52,111 nucleotides of DNA from REEB85 sp018971455 (GTDB lineage: Bacteria; Pseudomonadota; Alphaproteobacteria; Acetobacterales; Acetobacteraceae): positions 1 through 52,111 of the forward strand of contig JAGWNT010000014.1 in NCBI GenBank assembly GCA_028871195.1, in the 5' to 3' direction. Each line of letters opens with the position of its first letter. The stretch's first letter is position 1. Positions 8,391 to 16,436 of this stretch are shown here, one piece after another. The position numbers and the translations under genes were made by a program. The notes under the pieces are model-generated. The model saw nothing but the letters and a program-made list of their open reading frames with translations. It was not told the DNA's origin and did not search any database.

Positions 8391-10754
8391 ATGAACGCAC
8401 CGTTCGACGTGGCCGTGCCGGCCCCTGACCTCATGCCCGGGCGCTTCGCCGTCGGCCAGCCGGTCTCGCGCAAGGAGGACCCCGTGCTGCTGCGCGGCGA
8501 GGGCCGCTACACCGATGACCTCAATCTGCCGGGCCAGGCCTATGCGGTGATGGTGCGCAGCCGGGTCGCCCATGGCACGCTGACCGGCCTCGATGCCGAT
8601 GCCGCGCGCGCCATGCCGGGGGTCCTGGCGATCTACACGGCCGCCGACCTCAAGGCGGCCGGGGTGAAGGCGATGGCGGCGAATGTCACCGGCCAGAATC
8701 ATGACGGCCGGCCGATCCCCAAGCCCGCGCAATGGGCGCTGGCCGAGGGGCGCGTGCGCTATGTCGGCGACCCGATCGCCGTCGTCATCGCCGAGACGGC
8801 GAAGCAGGCCAAGGACGCGGCCGAGGCGGTGTTCGCCGAGATCGAGCCCCTGCCCGCGGTGACCGAGCCCGCGGAGGCGGCGGCGGCCGGCGCGCCGGTG
8901 CTGCACGACGTGGCGCCGGACAATGTCGTGCTCGACTGGAAATTCGGCAACGCCGAGCTGGTCGATGCGGCGTTCGCGCGGGCGGCGCATGTGACCACGC
9001 TGCGCATCCGCAACAGCCGCGTCGTCGTCTGCGCCATGGAGCCGCGCTCGGCGATTGCCGAAATCGATCCGGATGGCCGCTATGTGCTGCGCGTCGGCTG
9101 CCAGGGGGTGTTCGGGCTGCGCGGCGCGGTGGCCGCCGTGATGGGGGTGGAGACGGCGAAGGTGCGGGTGCTGACCAGCAATGTCGGCGGGTCCTTCGGC
9201 ATGAAGGCGTCCTGCTATCCGGAATATGTCTGCGCCCTGCATGCCGCGCGGGCACTCGGGCGCCCGGTGAAATGGACCGATGAGCGCAGCGAGAGTTTCC
9301 TCTCGGACAGTCACGGCCGCGACCATGACCACAACATCGCCCTGGCGCTCGATGCGCAGGGACACTTCCTCGCCCTGCGCGTGACCGGCTTCGGCAATGT
9401 CGGCGCGTATCTGTCGAACTCGACGACGCTGCCGCCGACCATGAACATCGTCAAGAACATCATCGGCGTCTATCGCACGACGGCGATTCATGCCGCCGTG
9501 CGCTGCATGTTCACCAACACCACCCCGGTCGGCGCCTATCGCGGCGCGGGACGCCCGGAGGGCAATTACTACATGGAGCGGCTGGTCGACACGGCGGCGC
9601 GCGAGATGGGCATCGACCGTGTCGAGCTGCGCCGGCGCAACCAGATCGGCCCGGACATGATGCCCTACACCGCGCCCTCGACCATGGAATATGACAGCGG
9701 CGATTTTCCCGCCATTCTCGACGAGGCGCTGGCCGCGGCCGACGTGGCGGGTTACGCGGCCCGGCGCGCGGCGAGCACGGCCGCGGGCAGGCTGCGCGGC
9801 CTGGGCATCGGCCAGTATCTCGAAGTGACCGCGCCGGCCAGCGCGGAGATGGGCGGCATCCGCTTCGAGGAGGACGGCACGGTGACGATCATCACCGGCA
9901 CGCTGGATTACGGCCAGGGCCATGCCTCGCCGTTTGCCCAGGTGCTGGTCGATCAGCTCGGCGTGCCGTTCGAGAAGATCAATCTGCTGCAGGGCGATTC
10001 GGACCAGTTGATCGCCGGCGGCGGCACTGGCGGCTCGCGCTCGATCATGCAGAGCGGCAACGCCATCGTCGAGGCCTCGCGCGATGTCGTCGAGAAGGGC
10101 CGGCGCATCGCCGCGCACGTGCTGGAGGCGGCGGTGTCGGACATCGAGTTCGCGCGCGGGCGTTTCGCCATCGCCGGCACCGATCGCGGCATCGGCATCA
10201 TGGAGCTGGCCGGGAAGCTGCGCGGCGGCATCGATCTGCCGGCGGACGTGCCCGCGAGCCTCGATGCCAGCCTGGTCTTCAAGGGCGCGCCGAGTGCCTT
10301 CCCCAATGGCTGCCATATCTGCGAGGTCGAGATCGACCCAGAGACGGGCGAAACCGCGGTGGTGAAATACAGCATGGTCAATGATTTCGGCGTGCTGGTG
10401 AATCCGCTGATGGTGGCCGGCCAGGCACATGGCGGCATCGTCCAGGGCATCGGCCAGGCGCTGTGCGAGGCGGTGGCCTATGACGAGGACGGCCAGCTCC
10501 AGTCGGGCAGCTACATGGACTACGCCCTGCCGCGCGCCGACCAGGCACCGATGTTCGACTTCAAGAGCCACCCGGTGCCGGCGCGCACCAACGGCCTCGG
10601 CGCGAAGGGGTGCGGCGAGGCGGGCTGCGCGGGCTCGCTGCCGGCGGTGATGAATGCCGTGGTCGATGCGCTGGCCCCGCTCGGCATCACCCATGTGGAC
10701 ATGCCGGCGACGCCGCAAAAGCTGTGGGCGATGATCCAGGCGGCCAGGGCCTGA
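8391..10754 (+). CDS. Molybdopterin-binding xanthine dehydrogenase/CoxL-family large subunit (form II)
   Basis: The 787-residue product is the molybdenum-cofactor subunit of an aerobic hydroxylase. It opens with GQPVSRKEDPVLLRGEGRYT, contains VGGSFGMK, the active-site loop AYRGAGRPEG (Tyr383 onward) and the Mo-ligand region GAKGCGEAGCAG with the conserved glutamate at about 743. The loop is the form II type: it lacks the cysteine of the AYxCSFR loop in true CO dehydrogenase, so CO oxidation is unlikely. Such subunits normally pair with FAD and 2Fe-2S subunits (CoxM, CoxS types), and neither is present next to it. It may share subunits encoded elsewhere. It stands alone between a divergent gene and the Gld-type operon. 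The substrate is unknown. Confidence 0.92.
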   Translation: MNAPFDVAVPAPDLMPGRFAVGQPVSRKEDPVLLRGEGRYTDDLNLPGQAYAVMVRSRVAHGTLTGLDADAARAMPGVLAIYTAADLKAAGVKAMAANVTGQNHDGRPIPKPAQWALAEGRVRYVGDPIAVVIAETAKQAKDAAEAVFAEIEPLPAVTEPAEAAAAGAPVLHDVAPDNVVLDWKFGNAELVDAAFARAAHVTTLRIRNSRVVVCAMEPRSAIAEIDPDGRYVLRVGCQGVFGLRGAVAAVMGVETAKVRVLTSNVGGSFGMKASCYPEYVCALHAARALGRPVKWTDERSESFLSDSHGRDHDHNIALALDAQGHFLALRVTGFGNVGAYLSNSTTLPPTMNIVKNIIGVYRTTAIHAAVRCMFTNTTPVGAYRGAGRPEGNYYMERLVDTAAREMGIDRVELRRRNQIGPDMMPYTAPSTMEYDSGDFPAILDEALAAADVAGYAARRAASTAAGRLRGLGIGQYLEVTAPASAEMGGIRFEEDGTVTIITGTLDYGQGHASPFAQVLVDQLGVPFEKINLLQGDSDQLIAGGGTGGSRSIMQSGNAIVEASRDVVEKGRRIAAHVLEAAVSDIEFARGRFAIAGTDRGIGIMELAGKLRGGIDLPADVPASLDASLVFKGAPSAFPNGCHICEVEIDPETGETAVVKYSMVNDFGVLVNPLMVAGQAHGGIVQGIGQALCEAVAYDEDGQLQSGSYMDYALPRADQAPMFDFKSHPVPARTNGLGAKGCGEAGCAGSLPAVMNAVVDALAPLGITHVDMPATPQKLWAMIQAARA

Positions 10755-10867
10755 CGCGAAACGCCTTGCGGGCAGGTTAAACAACCTCCATCCCCGCCCC
10801 GCCCCGGCTTGCGCCATCGGGCGATTGCGCTATTCCAGGGCGGCGGGAATCGGCGGGGAGCAAGGCG

Positions 10868-11608
10868 TTGGCGCTGATCGAGATCGACGGGCTGACCAAG
10901 CGGTTCGGCCATTTCACCGCCGTGGACAACGTGTCCTTCGCGGTGGAGCGCGGCGAGGTGCTGGGGTTTCTCGGGCCCAACGGCGCAGGCAAGTCGACCA
11001 CGATGCGCATGCTCTCGGGCTTCATGACGCCGAGCGCCGGACGGGCGCGAATCTGCGGCCATGACGTGCAGGAAGCGCCGATCGCCGCGCGCCGCTCGCT
11101 CGGCTTCCTGCCCGAGGGTGCCCCCACCTATCCCGAAATGACGGTGCTGGGCTTCCTGCGTTTCGTTGCGGCGGTGCGCGGCTATCATGGCGGCGAGGCG
11201 GCCGACCGGGTGGCCCACGCGCTCAGCCTGACGACGCTGGACGGCGTGGGCCTGCAACCGGTGGAGACGCTGTCCAAGGGGTTCAAGCGGCGCGTCGGTC
11301 TGGCCAGCGCGCTGCTGCACGATCCGCCGGTCCTGGTGCTCGACGAGCCGACCGACGGGCTCGACCCCAACCAGAAGCATGAGGTGCGCACGCTGATCGC
11401 TCGCATGGCGCCGCAGAAGGCCATCATCATCAGCACGCATATTCTCGAAGAGGTGGACGCCGTGTGCACGCGCGCCATCGTCATCGCGCGCGGCAGGATC
11501 GTCGCCGACGCGACGCCGAAGGCACTTGCGGCCATGCACCCGAGCGGCCGGCTGGACGACGTGTTCCGCGAGATCACCCAAAAGCCCGCCACCGCCGAGG
11601 CCGCCTGA
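10868..11608 (+). CDS. ABC transporter ATP-binding protein, GldA-like
   Basis: A 246-residue ABC ATPase of the ABC-2 exporter class. Walker A is GPNGAGKST (36-44), the signature is the degenerate LSKGFKRRV, Walker B with its catalytic glutamate is LVLDEPTDGLDP (Asp159, Glu160), and the switch histidine is in STHILEEV. The TTG start at 10868 puts the protein at family length, with GGGGAG a few bases upstream. The stop and the next ATG are one base apart. It powers the permease encoded next. With the GldG-like and DUF4340 proteins it forms a four-gene exporter set resembling gliding-motility GldA-GldF-GldG of Bacteroidetes, widely found in non-gliding bacteria with unknown cargo. Confidence 0.93.
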   Translation: MALIEIDGLTKRFGHFTAVDNVSFAVERGEVLGFLGPNGAGKSTTMRMLSGFMTPSAGRARICGHDVQEAPIAARRSLGFLPEGAPTYPEMTVLGFLRFVAAVRGYHGGEAADRVAHALSLTTLDGVGLQPVETLSKGFKRRVGLASALLHDPPVLVLDEPTDGLDPNQKHEVRTLIARMAPQKAIIISTHILEEVDAVCTRAIVIARGRIVADATPKALAAMHPSGRLDDVFREITQKPATAEAA

Positions 11609-11609
11609 C

Positions 11610-12341
11610 ATGCGCAATACGCTGATCGTCGCCCGGCGCGAGCTGGGCGCCTATTTCGCCACCCCGGTCGCGGTCGTGTTCATCGTCATCTTCCTGGCGC
11701 TGCAGGGCGTGCTGACCTTCAACCTCGGCAATTTCTTCGCCCGCAACCAGGCCGACCTGCAACCCTTCTTCAACTTCATCCCCTGGGTGCTGCTGCTGCT
11801 GGTGCCGGCGATCACCATGCGCCTGTGGGCCGAGGAGCGGCGGCTCGGCACCATCGAGCTGCTGCTTACCCTGCCGATCACCCAGACGCAGGCGGTGCTG
11901 GGAAAATTCCTCGCCGCCTGGGTCTTCTGCGCGATCGCCCTGCTGCTGACCTTCCCTTTCGTCGTCACGGTGAACTACCTGGGCGCGCCCGATAATGGGG
12001 TGATCGCCGCCGGCTATCTCGGCGCGCTGCTGGTGGCCGGCAGCTTTCTCGCGGTCGGCTCGGCGGTGTCGGCGGCGACCAAGAACCAGGTGATCGCCTT
12101 CGTGGTGGCGGTGGCCGTGTGCTTCCTGTTCGCGGTGGCAGCCTACCCGCTGGTGACCGACTTCCTGGCCAAGAACGCGCCGGTGATGGCGGCGGTGGCG
12201 CGGCGGCTTTCTATCACCGCCCGCTTCGACAGTTTCAGCCGCGGCATCCTGTCGTTGCGCGACGGTATCTTCTTCGCCTCCTTCATCGGCTTCTGGCTGT
12301 TCGTTTCCATCCTCGTCGTCGATCAGAAGAAGGCGGACTGA
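11610..12341 (+). CDS. ABC-2 type permease, GldF-like
   Basis: A 243-residue membrane protein with six hydrophobic segments. It begins with the amphipathic stretch MRNTLIVARRELGAYF typical of ABC-2 permeases, and has WAEERRLGTIELLLTLPIT between segments two and three, the coupling region characteristic of the GldF/NosY group. It begins one base after the ATPase stop and ends three bases before the GldG-like gene, so it is clearly part of one operon. It should form the membrane channel of the exporter; the substrate cannot be read. Confidence 0.92.
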   Translation: MRNTLIVARRELGAYFATPVAVVFIVIFLALQGVLTFNLGNFFARNQADLQPFFNFIPWVLLLLVPAITMRLWAEERRLGTIELLLTLPITQTQAVLGKFLAAWVFCAIALLLTFPFVVTVNYLGAPDNGVIAAGYLGALLVAGSFLAVGSAVSAATKNQVIAFVVAVAVCFLFAVAAYPLVTDFLAKNAPVMAAVARRLSITARFDSFSRGILSLRDGIFFASFIGFWLFVSILVVDQKKAD

Positions 12342-12344
12342 GCC

Positions 12345-14237
12345 ATGCGCCGCATCTGGTCCTCGTTCATCGCCGCCATCGCCGTCGCCGCCATCCTCAT
12401 CGGCGTCAACATGCTGGCCGACAACCGGCTGGCGGGCGTGCACCTCGATGTCACGCAGCAGCACCTCTACACGCTCTCGGCCGGCACCCGCACCGTGCTG
12501 GGCGGGCTGAAGGAGCCGGTGACGCTCCGGCTGTACTATTCGCGCACGCTCGGCAGCCGCATCCCCTCCTACGGGGCCTATGCCGATCATGTGCGCGAGA
12601 TGCTCGGCCAGTACGCCGCGCTGTCGCACGGCATGGTGCGGCTGCAATATTTCGACCCGGAGCCGTTCAGCGCCACCGAGGATCAGGCCCTGGGCTACGG
12701 GCTGCAGGGCGTGCCGATCGATCAGACGGGCGAGCAGGTCTATTTCGGGCTGGCCGGCACCAACCTGCTCGACGGGGAGCGCACGATCGCCTTCTTCCAG
12801 CCCGGGCGCGAACGCTTCCTGGAATATGATCTCACCCGGCTGGTCTACGAGCTGTCCAACCCCACACGCCCCGTGCTGGGGGTGATGTCGTCCCTGCCGC
12901 TCGAGGGCAACATGCAGATGATGATGCGCGGCCAGCCCGGCGGCGGGCCGTGGGTCTCCATGCTGCAATTGCGCCAGAGCTTCTCCGTGCAGGATGTGCC
13001 GCTCGATGCGCAGGCGATCGACCCGAAGGTGCAGGTGCTGCTGGTGGCGCAGGCGCAGGGCCTGTCGGACACCACGCTCTATGCCATCGACCAGTTCGTC
13101 ATGCGCGGGGGGCGACTGATGGTGATGGTCGATCCGCACAGCGAGGCGGCGGCGGCCACGCCGGGGCCGGGCGGGGCGCCGCCCGCGAACACGGCGAGCG
13201 ATCTGCACAAGCTCTTCGACGCCTGGGGCATCCAGTACGATCCGGGCAAGGTGGTGGGCGATCTCACCGGCGCCTGGCGCGTGCAGGCGAGCCCGGATGA
13301 TCGCGTCCAGGCGGTGGATTACGTCGCCTGGTTCAATATCCGCGACGGTATCGCCCATGACGATCCGGCCACCGCCGATCTGACGCAGATCACCGTCGCC
13401 TCGCCCGGCTTCATCGCGAAGAAGCCGGGGGCGCCCATCAGCTTCACGCCGCTGCTGAGCTCCAGCCCCGAATCGGCCCTGCTGCCGGTGAGCGAGGTGG
13501 GCGCCATGGCCGACCCGGCGAAGATCCTGGCCGGCTTCACGCCCGCGGGCGGGCCGCGGGTCATCGCCGCGCGCGTGCGGGGCGTACTGCATTCGGCCTT
13601 CACCGGCCCGCCGCCGCTGCCCAAGGGCGTGAAGCCGGTGGCGGATCTGCCGGCCTACATCGCGCAGACGGCAAAGCCCGCCAACCTCGTCCTCGTCGCC
13701 GACAGCGATATTCTGGCCGACCGGTTCTGGGTGCGGGTGCAGAATTTCTTCGGCCAGCAGGAAGCCACCCCGTTCAGCGATAACGGCCCCTTCGTCGCCA
13801 ACCTCATCGGCACGCTGGCCGGCGGGGATGCGCTGATCGGGCTGCGCGGGCGCGGCTCGGCGGTGCGGCCGTTCACCGTGGTCGATGCCATGCAGCGCGA
13901 CGCCGAGGCCCGGTTCCGCAAGACCGAGCAGGCCTTGCAGCAGCATCTGCAGGACACCGAGGCGCAGTTGACGAAGCTGCGCACCGGCCGTGGCGACGCC
14001 CACGCCACCGCCGTGCTCAGCGCCCGCCAGGCCGAGGCGATCCGCGCCCTGCAGGGCGACGTGACGGCGACGCGCGAAAAGCTGCGGCGCGTGCAGTTCG
14101 AGCTGCGGCGTGACATCTCGCGCCTGGAGGACGCGCTGCGGCTGTTCGACATCGTTCTGGTGCCGGCGGTGCTGGCGGTGCTGGCGATCATTCTCGGGCT
14201 CTACCGGGCCCGCCGGCGCGCGCGGGCACGCGCATGA
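12345..14237 (+). CDS. GldG-like ABC transporter auxiliary protein
   Basis: A 630-residue protein anchored at both ends: an N-terminal membrane segment (about 5-25), a large periplasmic part of the ABC_transp_aux/GldG type (about 28-480, starting LDVTQQHLYTLSAGTR and including LTRLVYELSNPTRPVLGVMS), an alpha-helical coiled-coil rich in Glu/Arg/Gln at about 520-600, and a C-terminal membrane segment (about 603-625) ending in an arginine-rich tail. Family knowledge: GldG partners GldF and GldA in an ABC-2 complex. Spacing of three bases from the permease gene and 24 bases to the DUF4340 gene supports a single transcript. The coiled coil next to the membrane could relay ATPase motion to the periplasmic domain; this is inference. 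Confidence 0.88.
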   Translation: MRRIWSSFIAAIAVAAILIGVNMLADNRLAGVHLDVTQQHLYTLSAGTRTVLGGLKEPVTLRLYYSRTLGSRIPSYGAYADHVREMLGQYAALSHGMVRLQYFDPEPFSATEDQALGYGLQGVPIDQTGEQVYFGLAGTNLLDGERTIAFFQPGRERFLEYDLTRLVYELSNPTRPVLGVMSSLPLEGNMQMMMRGQPGGGPWVSMLQLRQSFSVQDVPLDAQAIDPKVQVLLVAQAQGLSDTTLYAIDQFVMRGGRLMVMVDPHSEAAAATPGPGGAPPANTASDLHKLFDAWGIQYDPGKVVGDLTGAWRVQASPDDRVQAVDYVAWFNIRDGIAHDDPATADLTQITVASPGFIAKKPGAPISFTPLLSSSPESALLPVSEVGAMADPAKILAGFTPAGGPRVIAARVRGVLHSAFTGPPPLPKGVKPVADLPAYIAQTAKPANLVLVADSDILADRFWVRVQNFFGQQEATPFSDNGPFVANLIGTLAGGDALIGLRGRGSAVRPFTVVDAMQRDAEARFRKTEQALQQHLQDTEAQLTKLRTGRGDAHATAVLSARQAEAIRALQGDVTATREKLRRVQFELRRDISRLEDALRLFDIVLVPAVLAVLAIILGLYRARRRARARA

Positions 14238-14261
14238 CCGATCGGGCATGAGGATTGGGGC

Positions 14262-15335
14262 ATGAGGCCGCGCACGACACTTATTCTGGTGGTGCTGGGA
14301 GTGACCTCGCTGGCGCTGGGCTGGCGGTTCGGCGTGCGCGAGACGCCGACGGAAGCGACCAGCGTGGCCGCCGGCACGCCCGTCTTCCCCGGCCTCGCGC
14401 CGAAGCTCGCGAACGCCCGGCGCATCGAGATCACCCACCAGGGCAAGACGCTCGTCCTCACCCTGCATGACGGCGTATGGGGCATTGCGGATCGCGACAA
14501 CTTCCCCGTCGACGTCAACAAGCTGCGCAGCATGCTGAGCGGGCTGGCCGAACTGCGCATGACCGAGGCGCGCACGGCGATCCGCGCCGAGTTCCCCGTG
14601 CTGGGCGTGGAGAACGCCTCGCCGCCGACCTCCAACTCCACCCTGCTGCGCGTGCTCGATGGCGCCGGGAAGCCGATCGCGGCGCTGATCGTCGGGCACC
14701 GGCGCGTGCGCACCGCTGGCGGCGTGCCGGAGTCGATCTATATCCGCCGGCCGGGCGAGGCGCAGTCCTGGCTGGCCGAGGGGCGCCTCACGGTCGATGC
14801 CGATCCGCAATTGTGGTTCGACCGCGACATCCTCAACATCGACCACACCCGCATCGCCGCCGTTGCGGTGACGCGAGGGGCGGCGGCGCTGAGCTTCGCC
14901 CGCCAGGGCAAGACGCTGGCGATGACCGCGCCGGCCGACCACCCGCCGCTGGACGCCTACAAGCTCGATGACATCGCCCGCGCGCTGGAGCAGCTGACGC
15001 TGACCGACGTGCAGCCGGCGGCGCGCGAGCCGGGCACGCCGATCGGCTCGGCGGTGTTCACCACCACGGACGGGCTGAGCATCACCGCCACCGTCTTCAA
15101 GACCGCCAAGGATGTGTGGGCGCAGTTCAGCGCCGCCGGCACCGGCTCCGCGCAGAAGGAGGCGGCGCGGATCGAGGCGCGGGTGAAGGGCTGGGCCTAT
15201 GGCGTCGGCTCATGGAAGGAGGCGGCGCTGGTGCCGAGCCTGGACATGCTGAAGGCGGCAGCGGCTCCAGCATCGGCGCCCGCATCGCCCGCCACATCGG
15301 CCCCCGCGCCGGCGGCGGCCGCGCCCGCGAAGTGA
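14262..15335 (+). CDS. DUF4340 domain-containing exported protein
   Basis: A 357-residue protein with an N-terminal uncleaved signal or membrane anchor (about 5-22), then the DUF4340 pattern: RIEITHQGKTLVLTLHDGVW, DRDNFPVDVNKLRSMLSGLA and a later repeat-like half with WLAEGRLTVDADPQLWFDRD. The C-terminus is an Ala/Pro linker of low complexity, probably disordered. DUF4340 proteins regularly follow GldG-like genes and are presumed periplasmic partners of the exporter. The ATG at 14262 has AGGA in range. A Nudix gene starts 24 bases after the stop in the same direction and may be read through from this operon. Confidence 0.87.
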   Translation: MRPRTTLILVVLGVTSLALGWRFGVRETPTEATSVAAGTPVFPGLAPKLANARRIEITHQGKTLVLTLHDGVWGIADRDNFPVDVNKLRSMLSGLAELRMTEARTAIRAEFPVLGVENASPPTSNSTLLRVLDGAGKPIAALIVGHRRVRTAGGVPESIYIRRPGEAQSWLAEGRLTVDADPQLWFDRDILNIDHTRIAAVAVTRGAAALSFARQGKTLAMTAPADHPPLDAYKLDDIARALEQLTLTDVQPAAREPGTPIGSAVFTTTDGLSITATVFKTAKDVWAQFSAAGTGSAQKEAARIEARVKGWAYGVGSWKEAALVPSLDMLKAAAAPASAPASPATSAPAPAAAAPAK

Positions 15336-15359
15336 GCCGGGTCGCATGAGGGGCGCCGC

Positions 15360-15791
15360 GTGAGCCGGGAATACCCGCCCTTCCCCATCGTGGGCATCGG
15401 CGTGGTGGTGCTGCGGCCGGGCGAGGTGCTGCTGGTGCGGCGCGGCAAGCCGCCTTCGGTGGGCGCGTGGAGCCTGCCGGGCGGCGCGCAGGAGCTCGGC
15501 GAGACCGTCGAGGAGGCGGCGCGGCGCGAGCTGCGCGAGGAGACCGGGCTGACGGTCGGCCCGCTGCATCTCGCGGCCCACGTGGACAGCATCCACCACG
15601 ACCCGTCCGGACGGGTGCGCTTCCACTACACCATCCTCGATTTCGCCGCCCGCTGGGAAGCGGGCACGCCGCGGGCCGGCGATGACGTGACCGAGGTGGC
15701 CTGGGCCGGGTTCGATGCGTTCGACCGTTACGCGCTGTGGACCGAGGCGCGGCGGGTGATCGGCATCGCGCGCAGCCTGCTCGATCTGTGA
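15360..15791 (+). CDS. Nudix hydrolase
   Basis: A 143-residue protein with a complete Nudix box spanning about 41-63: GGAQELGETVEEAA followed by RRELREETGL, giving the G-x5-E-x7-REUxEExGU pattern with all metal-binding glutamates. It should hydrolyse a nucleoside diphosphate linked to another group. The GTG start is used; an upstream ATG at 15346 is out of frame and stops after five codons. The sequence LVRRGKPPSVGAWSLPGG is close to the ADP-ribose pyrophosphatase/MutT-like housekeeping group, but the substrate is not determinable. Its TGA overlaps the ATG of the next small gene (TGATG). Confidence 0.9.
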   Translation: MSREYPPFPIVGIGVVVLRPGEVLLVRRGKPPSVGAWSLPGGAQELGETVEEAARRELREETGLTVGPLHLAAHVDSIHHDPSGRVRFHYTILDFAARWEAGTPRAGDDVTEVAWAGFDAFDRYALWTEARRVIGIARSLLDL

Positions 15792-16075
15792 TGCGCGCGC
15801 TCACGCTGCTGGCCGCGGCGGCGGTGGGGCTGTTTCTCTACCCGATGGTCCATGAGGGGGCAGCCTCGCCCTGCGCGGGGCTGGCCGCGCGGCTGGCGCG
15901 GTTGCAGGCCGCGCCCCGTCCGGCGCCGGCGGAGCTCGCCGCGGCGATGCACGCCGCCCTGCCCGCCGTGCCGGACCAGGCCGGCTGTGCGGCCGCCTAT
16001 TGGATCAGCCTGGTGCGGCCGGACATGGCCGGGCTACTGCCGATTCTGGCGCCGGCCGCCCCCCGGCCGCGCTGA
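15791..16075 (+). CDS. Small exported protein of unknown function
   Basis: A 94-residue product coupled to the Nudix gene by a TGATG overlap. It opens with MRALTLLAAAAVGLFLYPMV, a signal peptide or single anchor, followed by an alanine-rich amphipathic region with two cysteines (in ASPCAGL and QAGCAAAY) that could form a disulfide in the periplasm. The C-terminus is proline-rich. No family is recognised. The overlap with a well-supported gene and the clean signal sequence are the support. Confidence 0.55.
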   Translation: MRALTLLAAAAVGLFLYPMVHEGAASPCAGLAARLARLQAAPRPAPAELAAAMHAALPAVPDQAGCAAAYWISLVRPDMAGLLPILAPAAPRPR

Positions 16076-16081
16076 GGCGGT

Positions 16082-16408
16082 TCAGTTCCGCCAGCGGGGC
16101 GAGCCGGGGGCGCGGCGGCTTGTGCCGGTGCTGATCGCCGCCCCGGCGAAGACCAGGCCGAAGCCGAGCGGCAGGAACCAGGCGGGGCGCAGCAGCACCG
16201 GCACGAAGGCCGCGTTCCAGATCCAGACGGAAAGATGCTGGCGCACGCCGTCGCGCAAGCCGAGCAGCAACGCATGGTTATGCTCGGCGAGAAGCTGGCC
16301 GAGCGGCAGGAGCGGCGGCTCCAGTGCCGCGAGCGCCACCGCGCCGACCAGGGAAGCGGCGGCCAGCACGGCCAGAACGCGTTCGATCGCAGGCAGGCGA
16401 CTCTTCAA
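16082..16408 (-). CDS. Small membrane protein adjacent to MsrP gene
   Basis: A 108-residue protein with two hydrophobic segments, at about 10-30 and 72-92 (LVGAVALAALEPPLLPL and AWFLPLGFGLVFAGAA). Between them is HNHALLLGLRDGVRQ, and the tail is basic. It lies 28 bases downstream of the msrP gene on the same strand, the place where the heme subunit MsrQ is often found, but it is too short and has too few segments to be MsrQ. I do not recognise its family. A GGCGG/CCGCC inverted repeat at 16076-16092 overlaps its stop, between converging genes. Confidence 0.5.
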   Translation of the reverse strand: MKSRLPAIERVLAVLAAASLVGAVALAALEPPLLPLGQLLAEHNHALLLGLRDGVRQHLSVWIWNAAFVPVLLRPAWFLPLGFGLVFAGAAISTGTSRRAPGSPRWRN

Positions 16409-16436
16409 GCGATCCCCTTCTCAGGCGCCCGCCGGT

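Noticed and set aside
8391..10754. Aerobic CO dehydrogenase large subunit
   Set aside because: The loop is AYRGAGR (form II), not the AYxCSFR of CO-oxidising CoxL, and no CoxM or CoxS gene is adjacent.
8280..10817. 845-codon minus-strand open frame opposite the molybdenum hydroxylase
   Set aside because: Antisense shadow: no family features, and the plus-strand frame contains all expected active-site motifs.
11574..14942. 1122-codon open frame on the minus strand opposite the Gld-type operon
   Set aside because: Translation is rich in His/Arg/Gln/Gly without motifs, while the plus strand carries four recognised genes with tight operon spacing. It is a shadow.
16076..16092. GGCGG-TTCAGTT-CCGCC inverted repeat between converging genes as a terminator
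   Set aside because: The stem is only five base pairs, there is no T-run and it overlaps a stop codon. It is recorded only as a note in the adjacent gene.
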